From: Metopolophium dirhodum
Lineage: Eukaryota; Arthropoda; Insecta; Hemiptera; Aphididae
DNA length: 64,000 nucleotides
Direction: 5' to 3'
Assembly (NCBI RefSeq): GCF_019925205.1
Contig: NC_083562.1
Coordinates: forward strand, 12,586,001-12,650,000
Part shown: piece by piece, positions 23,380 to 34,700 of the stretch
Numbering within the stretch: position 1 is the stretch's first letter
How the letters are laid out: each line of letters opens with the position of its first letter
Notes under the pieces: model-generated
What the model was told of the DNA's origin: nothing
Database searches by the model: none
Seen by the model: the letters and a program-made list of their open reading frames with translations, nothing else
Position numbers and translations under genes: made by a program

Positions 23380-25345
23380 ATGCCATTTTACGCTGTAATT
23401 TTCAAGACTTCGAAAGCCGCTGCAATAGCTAAAAACTGGTAAGTTTAACTTAAAACACTAATATGCATTTCAACACAGGACATATTACTAAATATATAAC
23501 AAATTGCTTACGTTTTCAATTCATGTTTTGTGTTGTAACAGTTCAATACTAATTAGTAATTACTGTAAGAATACTGTTCTTTTTTTCTTGATTGTCATTT
23601 TGTGAAATGTTAAATTACATTATCTGGCTGCTTCTATTTTCTGATTAATTATTGTATTATCAATTTGTAGGGAGGAGGCTCGTGGGTTGAGAGATGCTAC
23701 TCCTAATTCGTATGCCAAGAAATTTGATACAAAAATAGAAGCTGAAAAATATATCAAAAATTTTAAATTTGTGTGTGTGGAAAATACACAAAGCACTAAT
23801 GATCATTTCAAAGGTGTGAAAAGAAAAAGATCCGATAATCCATTGTATCCAATCAGCTCTGTGAAAGACCATATAAAAAAAGTATTTACTATATTTATGT
23901 TTTAATACATTAATAAAAAAGTTGCTAAGACATCACTCTATTTCTTCAGATAAAAATGACATTCAGTGATTTGCTAGTTGCTGTATCATCATTTTCAGGA
24001 TCATCGGCGACCTGTGCAGACCAATTGAAAATTTTAAGTGATGAAGTTATTGGTAAACTTCATGAAATATTGAATGTGAATGAAACTGAATCCATAGAAG
24101 ATTTGTCCTTAGTTGCTACAGCAAAGTATGTTTATTAATGACTGTTTAGTATAAAATAATGTTATAATTATCTTGAGCAATATAAAAGAAAAGATTTATA
24201 GGAATGATTTATTTTGTTTCTGTTAAATTTTCTAATTTTCTGAACTCTTGTTAACAGATTTTTTCATTATTATATTTTCTTATACACTAACTGAAATATT
24301 ATTTTAGCATAACAATTTGTTACAATTGTTCTTCAGAAATAATATTTAATTCTTTAGTATTAGCTTTTTTATAGTTAGTATTTACATTCCTGGATTGTAA
24401 CAAACTCATAAATGTTTGTATTATTTTAATGTTTCATTAGTACACAGTTAAATAAAAGCCTGACATGTTCTTCAAATATTGATGCTATTGATGGTACCGA
24501 CTTACTCCCGTCTGAACTAGAATCAGCAAGTAATTATAACTGTTCTTAAATGTAACATAATTTAAATAAATATTTGTTCGTTTGTTTTGATTTTTAAAGT
24601 TTATTTCAAAACTTGTTTGTTAAACTTCTTTAGCAATATTTAAATATATTTTTACAAAAAAAAAATAACATACTAACATAATTTACATTTTAGAAAAATC
24701 TTTTACATTCAATGAAAAAAATGAAGTTGTTGTTTATACGGATGGTGCTTGTTCAAACAATGGCTATAAAGGAGCATCTGCAGGGGCAGGAGTATGGTTT
24801 GGAAATCATCATCCTCTGTAAGTGTTTTTTATGATAAATCATGTTTTAGTCTAATATTGATATTTATACTTTTATCAGGAATTTATCAATAAAAGTACCT
24901 GGAACACAAACAAATAACAATGCAGAGATATTTTCTACTATTAAAGCAATTGAACGTGTTTATTCTACTGGTAATCAACAAAAAACATTATTTTTGTAAA
25001 TTTTCCAAACAGTATTAATTTATGTTTAGGTCTCACTAGAATAAGTATACACACAGATTCCGATTTTGTCATTAAAAGTGTAAATGAATGGATGCCACGT
25101 TGGCTGGCTAAAGGATGGAAAACCAGTGCAGGTGCTGAAGTAAAAAACAAAGAAATGTTTATGATATTAAATAAAAGAATCAAGTCCATGGATTCTGTTA
25201 GCTGGGTAATATAAATACAATTTTCTTTAAATTTTGTTTTTATGTTTAATAAAGATTTTCTTTTTAGTCATATGTTCCTGGTCATAAAGGAATTACCGGT
25301 AACGAAGAAGCGGATAAGTTAGCCAGGATAGGGGCTAAGATGTAA
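23380..25345 (+). CDS. RNASEH1: Ribonuclease H1
   Basis: Cleaves the RNA strand of RNA:DNA hybrids, in nucleus and often mitochondria, removing R-loops and primers. Eight exons join in frame: 23380-23438, 23671-23881, 23950-24125, 24441-24529, 24694-24817, 24879-24970, 25030-25205, 25268-25345, giving 334 aa. All introns have GT/AG ends. The start ATG gives MPFYAVIFKTSKAAAIAKNW, matching the position of the N-terminal hybrid-binding domain, although this copy is diverged. Residues about 60-180 form a variable linker. The RNase H domain holds Asp195 (VVYTDGACSNNG), Glu236 (NNNAEIF), Asp260 (IHTDSDF) and Asp325 (GHKGITGNEEAD), with His315. Spacing between these residues is close to other RNase H1 enzymes. 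The last exon ends IGAKM and stop. No upstream in-frame extension or clear mitochondrial presequence is visible. An AATAAA-like string lies near 25528. Confidence 0.92.
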
Positions 25346-25930
25346 GGGTAAAAGTTTTAAATTAACTTAACTTTTGTTATTAACCAGTTAAATTTGTATA
25401 TGTTTCTTATTTCAAATTAACGACAAACAAATGTGGATATTTATAGTCTCATATCAATTTTGTATGCATTTATTCAATAGCGATAATGTGAGGCAAGCAA
25501 GATTCAGTTTATGTATGTATATTTAAAAAATAAAAACAAACATTTTATACTTAAAAGAATGGGAATGTATTATTTCTTACATCAGTTTTAACAAAATACA
25601 TTTTCATAGCCAATACAACTTAATTTGTTTACTAAATACATAAGTTGATTTGGTATTATTAATTCAAGTTTTGTATGGAAAAAATATATCTAAATGAGAA
25701 TTTTTTTTTAAATGTGTAGATATTATATTAAAATTAAGTTACCAAAGCTTTTTTTTTCTAATAGTCAACATTTATTTTTATTTTGTAGATTTAATGATTG
25801 AATTATAGTGTCACATAAGTCTAGAAAACACCAATATGCATTCAAGTCCAAAAGTATCTATATTTTCTAATATTTAGATTTGGCAATATTTAAATAAGCT
25901 TGAATAAAAATTAAAAGCTTATTAGGTATT
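25346..25930. other. Intergenic, RNase H1 3' flank
   Basis: AT-rich, with no further exon. Possible 3' untranslated region to about 25560 (AATAAAA near 25528). Confidence 0.4.
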
Positions 25931-25938
25931 ATATATAA

Positions 25939-26224
25939 ATTTTTTTTTTTTTGGTAGTTAACCCGCGGGGCAACTTAGGCCATTGGGTGGTTTTTAAACT
26001 GTGGGGGAGGGAACAGTAAGTGTAAACACGTATGTGTAGTTTTAGCAGATTTTCAAGTCGGCACCTGTAGGTATCTGCCATGCCCTGGCGGGGGATGACG
26101 GCACTTGTTCCCTGGACACCGAGACTTGCCTGAAGTATAAATGCCACCCATGAACCGAGGTTTGAACCAGCGCCGCTGTGCGTCACAACCGGCGCCTAAG
26201 TCCACTCGGCCACTCCGTCCCTCC
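25939..26224 (-). mobile_element. tRNA-derived SINE
   Basis: On the minus strand the element starts GGGACGGAGTGGCCGAGTGG. TGGCCGAGTGG (complement of 26202-26212) matches a pol III A box. GGTTCAAACCTC (complement of 26157-26168) matches a B box. The spacing and the class-II-like start suggest descent from a Ser or Leu tRNA. A body of about 200 bases of moderate GC follows and ends in an A-tail (T-run at 25940-25952 on the plus strand). ATATATA sequence on both sides could be a target duplication but is low-complexity. The frame at 25929-26186 is incidental. Confidence 0.8.
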
Positions 26225-26404
26225 ATATATATATTTTATATCCTTACTTCTGCTATGTGGAATGTAAATATTTTCAGGTCTAGTTGCCAACATTGATACA
26301 CGTTGAATTGTTATATTATGAACAGAATACATTTAAGTCACGAGGTTTGGAGTAACTTTAACAAGACTATAAGATTTGTGAACTATAACACTATGTGTTT
26401 TAAA

Positions 26405-26935
26405 TTCTGAACGGAGTTGTAAAAATGTATTGATTTTACAATGGTGTGTTTTGTTATTTTTTTTTTTTTTTGTCAGTAGTATAAATGCATAAATTTTCTA
26501 CTTCAGCATCTTTTCTAGTAGAAAAGTGAATCTTCTTATTACTTAGAGGTACTAAAGTAAAAATATAGTAGATTTCAAGTGTCAGGAAAAACCAAATAAA
26601 CAAAAAAAAATTTCACCGAATGTTTATAATTTTATATTAGTATTTTATAGTTTTCTACACACCATACAATTTTAAAAATATTTTGACTTTTTAAGCTATT
26701 TATAGTCATTTATAGGTTTATAAAAATATCAATATTCATTAGTTTCTTTTAAAATAATAAAAAAAAAAATTTTCGGTGGTCAAAAAACTCGAAAAATTTA
26801 AAACAATAATCCTCAAAAGTTTTTCTACTTTTAACAAACAAGTTTACGAAAAAGTTAATTAAATTTTTGTGAGCATTTGAAGTTGAAGAATCATTTATAA
26901 GCTAACAATTATTTTCTTGTAATTCAAAAACGAAT
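26405..26935 (-). mobile_element. Interspersed element 'A', diverged copy, reverse orientation
   Basis: Begins with the tail in reverse (ATGTATTGATTTTACAATGG, 26430-26449), a long T-run, then GAAAAGTGAATCTTC, ACACCATACAATTTT and later modules in the order expected. More diverged than the copies at 3.8 kb and 55.5 kb. Confidence 0.65.
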
Positions 26936-26971
26936 TACTAGTTACTTGAAATGATCAGTTATTTTTTATAG

Positions 26972-27260
26972 GTACTTAAGAGGATGTCATACGAGGGGTC
27001 ATATCCCCCGGAGACAAATTTTATACACAATATGATGTATATGACAATATGAATATAATGTGTATACTGAAGTCTATTAAAAATTGTATATCTCCTCCTT
27101 GAAAAAATCCTAGATACGCTACTGCCCACATAAGTTCCAATTTTGAATTGTTAGCTTAAATATTAAAGTGAATTGATATATTAACTAACTTAAAGGTAAG
27201 AACACTATCTGTGTTCTCTCATAGGTTTTTTTACGATATTTTAATTTTTAAACGTTCTTA
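26972..27260. mobile_element. Foldback element 'F', copy 2, split by a hAT-type insertion
   Basis: CTTAAGAGGATGTCAT at about 26973 is the left end of family F, and AACTTAAAGGTAAGAAC at 27188-27204 is its arm. Between them, about 26990-27137, sits sequence ending CCTAGATACGCTACTG. This is the reverse complement of a hAT-like terminus also seen at 41071 (CAGTAGTGGCGTAACCAGG), with the shared internal GATTTTTTCAAGG. It is a nested insertion. Confidence 0.5.
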
Positions 27261-28720
27261 CATTAAGTTAACACAAAATTAGAACTTAATTAGAATTTTT
27301 TGTTCTACACTTATTGAAGCTAAATTATTTAAACGATAATTTGTGCATAATCCCATTCTTGATAATTATTTTGAATTTGGGGGGCCAGAGTACATTTAAG
27401 GCGAGGTCGGCCCACCATGGCCCCCTCTGGCTATGACGGTCTCTGGTCTCTGCACAATCATGTTGTGCAATGATTGAATGGTTTATTTGGATTATTAGAT
27501 TCAAATTTAATATATCCATCACAGTGACCTATTAATTTAAAAGGTTCACTAACACCTACAATGCAGCAGAGTGAGTTTCCTGATTTTCTTTTATATTTTT
27601 TTTTTTAAAAGTTCAGAACTAAGTTCAATTAGAATTTGTAAGACTAATTGGATTTATAAGTTATAGAATCTAATTTTAGTTTATCCATGATAAACATAAC
27701 AACATGGTATGATCGGAACTTTTTGTCAGTCAAATCTTTCAGTAGGCACATAGCGTAGTATACCTAGCTACCTATTGTAATAATATTTTTATTATAAGGG
27801 TAAGCAAGTTACATGTTGCGTGGACTTGAACCAAATCTAGACTTTTGCAATCATTGTTCAATGTTTATATTATTATCATGAGTTTAACGATAAAAATATT
27901 AATTAAGTAATCACATCATATTTGTATTTATATTATAAATAAATTAACGTAGCCGATGATTAGACAACACCCTTTTGTAACTCCACCGTGTCAACTATCT
28001 ATCCACCTGCCGTGTAGTATTGCGTAGTAGCTGACCGCCACAGGCGTTTCTTATTTTGATCAGAGCATACATTACACTGCTTAATACGATTTAAGATTGT
28101 ATAATAATTTTTTTTAACATAATTACGAAATCTAATATAAAACTAACAATTAACATTAAATAAAATTCCTACTACCTACTTTTATTGATTTAGTTGTGTA
28201 AACAAAAAGTAATAACTAAAGAAAAAGTGACAACCTAAGTTTTGAAATATATTTGAATTTAATACGAATGAATAATATTTTTATAATAATTAACATTAAT
28301 TTTTCCATCAGCAGAAAAATTGTTTTTACATGTTATAAACAGACTATTTTAAATGTCAGAACATTAGTACAAAAATGATCATCTATCCAGCATAAATCTT
28401 AGTATTGAGTACTATTTGGAACAGAAGATTTATTTTACCATTTAATTTGAAAATTGTATAAAATAATAGTTTCAAATAATAAATAATTACAATTTAGTTA
28501 GAAATATTGAGTACATAATATATATATTATATAATATAAATAAGTGTATTCATAATTTAATTTATCAATAATTTACTAAAAGTAATATTACACAGGTATA
28601 AATTTTTATTATTATTTACTTTTTCTAAACACACCATTGTTATCTAATAAAGTTGGGTTTGAAAATAAAGTGCTTTATAATTAATACATATTATATAAAA
28701 GAAAAAAAAATCAAAGTCAT
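27261..28720. other. Intergenic spacer before the helicase gene 3' end
   Basis: No coding exon was recognised. A GC-rich island at 27376-27450 (gggggccagagtac, ccatggccccctctgg) looks like a fragment of a transposable element. The helicase 3' untranslated region probably lies in 28400-28723. Confidence 0.4.
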
Positions 28721-28723
28721 AAA

Positions 28724-31700
28724 TTAAAAACCTCCTCTAAAGTTACTATTAGGTTGAGGCGCTTGGAATCCATAACTACTCGCATAACCTGGAGGTGGAT
28801 TGCTCATATTAGGTATTTGAACGGGCGGCTGCGACACAAAAGCTGGTTGATGCTGACTAGTAGGTTGGTGCTGCGTTACTTGACTATTATTGCTATCTCC
28901 CCATCTGCTTGCTCTTTCACGACCCGGAGCAGTTCCATTGTTATTATTACTCATAATGCTGTTAACAGGATTAGTTCCTGTAAACCCACTACGACCTCCC
29001 TGATTTCCGCTTGTATAGCTATCACGACTAGAACTATGACTTCCACCCATGTAACCACCTCGACTTCCTCCTCTATATGTACCTCGGCCACCACTACCAT
29101 AATTTCCACGACTACCACGGTCATGATTACCACGGCCTCGATTATTTTGTCCACCACGATCACGGCTACGATTGGTACGGTCCACTAAAACATTAAGGAC
29201 AATTATTATTCAAAGGCGTCAAACTATTTAACGGAACATACTCTTTCCAAATACTCCAGCAGCAGCCATTTCTGCAAGTTCAAAAAGCTTTGGATTGACC
29301 ACTTGTTTAGCTTCTTGTAAGACAGATATGAGATCTTTGGCTTGACGAGCATTGCTAGGGGTAACAAATGTGAATGCTGTTCCAGTACGGCTAGAACGAC
29401 CAGTTCTACCAATACGATGTACATAATCCTCGGATGAATTTGGATAATCAAAATTTATCACATATTTGACATCATCCACATCTAATTAAGAATAAAATAT
29501 TCAATTATTAATATTTAACAAATCAAAATAAAACTACAGAAGATGGGCAGTAAAATGTAATTCATAAAATATATAATATAGTAGATCAAAATAAATTGAA
29601 TAAGCATTAAAATAACAATTTTAAAATAATTTAATTTAAAAAAATTTACAAATTATAAAATTAATCATTATTCATATACATTTTTATGAATATTCAGTTC
29701 CCTAAAATAAGTATTCATATACAATAACATTAATAATTTAATAAAAAAAATAATTTTAGAATCAATACATATAACCTATGCAACAAGAGTCAGGTTTAAC
29801 ATTTTCACAAATTACTAATAAAATCAAAAAAAAATTGAATTTGTATAACGAATAAAAATGTACCAGTGACCCTGGTATACCATTTGACTGTATTAAAATA
29901 TGACTATGCCCGGCTGTAATGCAATAATTTATTTTATTGGAAATACTTTAATTAGAGATTTCCTTTCTATGTGCTATTATTAAGAAGAAAGCATATATTG
30001 GGTTTGTTGTCTTTAGGTCATGCTGTTGCGTAAATGCAACAGCAGTAGATAGGTATTATTAAGAATCATTTATATTCTGTATGATTAAAAAGAGAAAAAC
30101 ATATCTTGTAACCCTAGTTATGTTGAAAACTTGTAATATTTGTATTACATTTAAGTAATTCAATTAAAAGAAATATGTTTTCTAGTGAAGGTTGGACTTA
30201 ATTTGGCTTTTATATATACTCTGTAGCTAAATAAAATACACTGGTTCACACTTTTTCTCTTTCCACTGGTACCCATGCTATTATGTGGGAGATATGCGCA
30301 GCCGGACGGAAACAGCCAACAGATTGTCACTGATGTATTCTACTATGAGTCATAGTAGTTTTAAATGCTTATAAAAAGAATTTATAAATAAAATCATTAA
30401 ATTGTACTGATTATGGTTAATATATTACCATTCAGTTGCTTGTTCCACACAAAAACCTATGACTTAAAGCAACATAATGGCACGTTTCATAAATGCGAAT
30501 ATTTTTTTAATCCAATTAATACATTACTAAAATATAAATTTAAAAAAAAATTTCTAGATATATGGAGAACTAAAAGAATTAAAATTAATACAAATTAAAT
30601 ACTTCTATAAATGTTTCAAATTTTAAGTTGAATGAACTTAAATTCCTTAATAATTGTATGTATACCCAACATTACTTTATTAAATGGTTTTACCAATACT
30701 GGGTCATTAGTTATGAATAAATGTAATAAAAATCATCACTCCTCTCTAAAATATGTTATCAATTAAGCACATTTTTTATGAACATAAATAAAATGTTCCA
30801 TGTAAAAGTTAAAAGTTCTTCATTATAATTTGATTAACTTAACCTTAAAATAAGATTCTTCATAAATGTACCTACAGAATATAATTAAAACAAAATATGT
30901 TTATATAAATAGGATACATAATTAAAATATATAATAATTAACTACTCAAAAATGAAATAATATGCTTAAATATTATTCAACTATGGTAATATAACAATAA
31001 CTGTTATTAGAAATATGAGTATATTAGAACAAAATCACATAATTTAATAAGTATGATGTTATCCTGTAATACATTTTTAAATAATAATATATAAAATTAC
31101 CAGACTGATTGACATAATATAAAATATTTCAGATGCCTTTATTTAACATGAAGGAGCATTATTTGCTGCATAATATTATACAATATTATAACATAAATTT
31201 GTATAATGATTATTATTGATTAGTATTATAATATCATGTTATAACTTCTAACTTCTTATGATGAGTCTTAACCGTTTCTAAAGGCCAAAATATACTTTCT
31301 TTTATAGTTAAATAACATTATTATGAAATATAAGCACATAATATTTCATCAATATATCTTTGATACTTTGAAAAATAATCTTGTGAATATTTAAATTTTA
31401 TTCACTAAATTAAATTTGTTTTCTTCAAAAGTACTCAGTGATGTTGAACTCTACTAGTTATACAAATAAAACATATTATGCACTTCAAAAATATTTAATA
31501 ATAATTAAATACTTATAGAATTATTTAATAAACTGCCAACTATCATGTTATTATTACATTTTGTAGCAATAATAAAATTTAAGTAAGCAGCATCCATAAT
31601 ACAATGGTCAATTTGTATATATTGTAATACTTGGTAAATCTTAAGCAAATTTTGTAAGTTATATCCAAGTAACAAATAATACATACATAGTATATTATTG

Positions 31701-34700
31701 AAGTGATTATAATTATTATATACACAAGATAATATGTAATATATTAATACCACTTTTCATCAGACATAATATTTCTAAGTTTTTTCATCTGAAATTATAT
31801 TCTATTAATTTATATAACTAGTGAATTATAAAAATATTAATGAAATGGTTCATACCCAGCTCTAACACTTTAAATATTTCCTATTAATTCAACATTTTTT
31901 AAACTAATTTAATTATTTAATTAATTTTTATTTGGAAAACAAAGTTACCTATTATTAAATAACATAATATAGACTTTGACAATTTTTTTTATAATAATTT
32001 ATAAAATCAATGTTCATTTTAAAATTTAGAAATTAATGTTTGTAATTATATTTTTTAAGTGCAAACCATATAAGAAATGTTTAATAATCTTAATAATAGT
32101 TTTGTTAATGAAATGTCTAGTTGTTTTTTTTTATGGAATTTGAGTTTTTTTGGTTTTCTTACATTATTCTTATTATTATAGTTACAAAGATTTTTTGTTT
32201 GGTAAATTCATTCAATGTAGTGTTTAGCATTAATGAAATATTCCTGCTTCATGTTTTATGAAGTATTTTTAAAGGTTAATGAACCTAGAGGCATGGTTGA
32301 CAATTGTATATAAATTGACCTGTTGTATTACAAGGGAAGGGTAAAACAAGTACTGTGGTTTTCTATTGCATTCTACCCTAGGGGACCAGTAAAAAACATT
32401 AAACTGAACCATTAACGATGCTTGACAATCATAGTCAGGTTCAGTAACAGCTTATCCCACTCAACCACATTGTTCTACTAAATGTTAGTTTTTAAATTTC
32501 AATTAAACTAAAAATAAAAGTTGCTTTAACAATATGTATATTGTTTACTATTTATAAAAATATAAAATGCTTATCTACATTGCTTGGCACAAACATCATC
32601 ATACCAAAGAACATGAATATTTTTCTAGAAGCTATAACATTTTAATTCTCCACTTAATATTTCAATTTTCAATGTAAAATGTTATGAAAATTAATTAGAA
32701 CTTTGATATTCAACATTTATGAAATATAAAAACAAAAATATTATAATGTATATTTTTTGAACATCAAACCTACACTAAAATATAACTAATATAAATATTG
32801 TTATACATTTGTCCAAGAATAGATTAAGCTCATCAATATTAAAAGCTAAGAATAAAACTTAAAAAAAATGCCTACAAAATAAATATACATAATATAAAAA
32901 TATATTGCTCCTTCACATTTTTATTTGAATTACTCCTCTATGCCTATCGAGAATGTCTCTTTCAACAGATATACAGTATATTTGCAGTAGAAATTTAGGC
33001 ATTCGTTTAGCGTGTGTCCTACCGGTCATTTTAGGGTTTAGTGAACTACCATGAAAAAATAAGGAAAAAAATTTAATAAAAATGTATAATATTGAATAAA
33101 AAAAATTATTATTATAAAAATGATCATACAAAATTAAAATATTTAAATTATAAAACATCTTTTATTATATCTTCCAAAAATAATAATAATTGTTATGGAA
33201 TCTTTTACAGTACTATAGTAGATCTTAAATAATTCAATAAAATGTTATTAAGATGATGAATTTTTATATTGACCATGAACATTCATTGGGTTTTGTACAA
33301 GCCCCATTTTTAGGATTTACAAAATTTTCTGAATGATGCATCAGTTAAAAATGAAAAAAGTTAATAGTTAAAAAAATATAGCCAATATCTTTTACACCGT
33401 GGTATAGTTTCATTCATCAGATACTATAGTAGTATGCGGTAAAACATCTTAATTATTTGATTATTTTGACCATGTAGATTAAACGCTTAACGAATGCCCA
33501 AATTTAATTATCTGAAAAACCTTTTAGTTAGGTATCTTAAAGTATAATACATTATTTACCAATAATTATAAATATATAGTAAACTTAGGTAGTCAATAAA
33601 CATCAAAATCCATTAAGTTTCAGATAATTAAGATTCTACTGCACTAAAATTAGCCTAATTAAGGTCAATTGGTATAACATAGCCTCCTTATTAAGTTTTG
33701 GGCTGATGTAATTACTGATCAAATGATTGAGAATTTAAGCGGATCAGAACCGATCAATTTTAAATGAGCTTGAAATCACTACAGAATAACTTGAATCCGC
33801 TTACATATTCACATTTCATTTTTGACCAGATTTATATAACCACACAAACAGCGCGATTAAAACACCAGCCCTACACATTGTATGTGTATAGTTTTTTCTT
33901 GATTTGGTTATCAAGAATTAAAAAAAAAAAGAAAAAAGAAAAATAGGCTATATTATATTACGTGCCTTGAAAATCATCCGACGTGCTCTCTGTTTTCTTT
34001 GACATTAACCCGACCGGCTGAGCGAGTAGATACAAGACCATCGAAGGCATCAATACAATAACAACCAGTCTGGAATCTGGGTTCCACGGTCTGATTTGCT
34101 TTCTTTACCGCAACTTACCCAAACCACGAGCAGCTACGTCAGTTGCCACCAGAATATTTGCTTGGCCAGAACGAAATTGATTCAATGTGTGATCGCGTTC
34201 ATTTTGAGACTTATTACCATGTATTCCAATGGACCTCCATCTTGAGATTTCATAAAATGATTAACATAATTAACATAATATTACCTATTAATTTATTATA
34301 CATAATATCATTTATACAAGGCGATTATTTGAAACATAACACACTCATTGTTTCAGTTGATTGTTGTAATTATTAGGTACCATAATGATCTATTATTTTT
34401 AGAAATACCAATTAATTTATTTTTCTAAATAACAAAATAATATTATTGAATATTCATACATTTTGGATTCAAATGTAGAAATACACCAGTTGTAATAAAT
34501 GCACCAATTCTTAAAGTACAAACAATGAAAAATAAGCCACGATTGTTGTTACAGCATTTTCACTATATTCAGAGGTTCTACATTTAAGAGTAGATATTAT
34601 TATGCTATATATTGGGGGGGGGTTTGCTTGTGCAAATTTTAGATATCATTCGATTGTGCTGATAGTTTAGGGAATACACTATAGAGTATAGACTACTGGC

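Noticed and set aside
28754..29188. 144-codon plus frame rich in Thr, Ile and Ser
   Set aside because: Antisense shadow of the RGG-repeat exon of the helicase gene.
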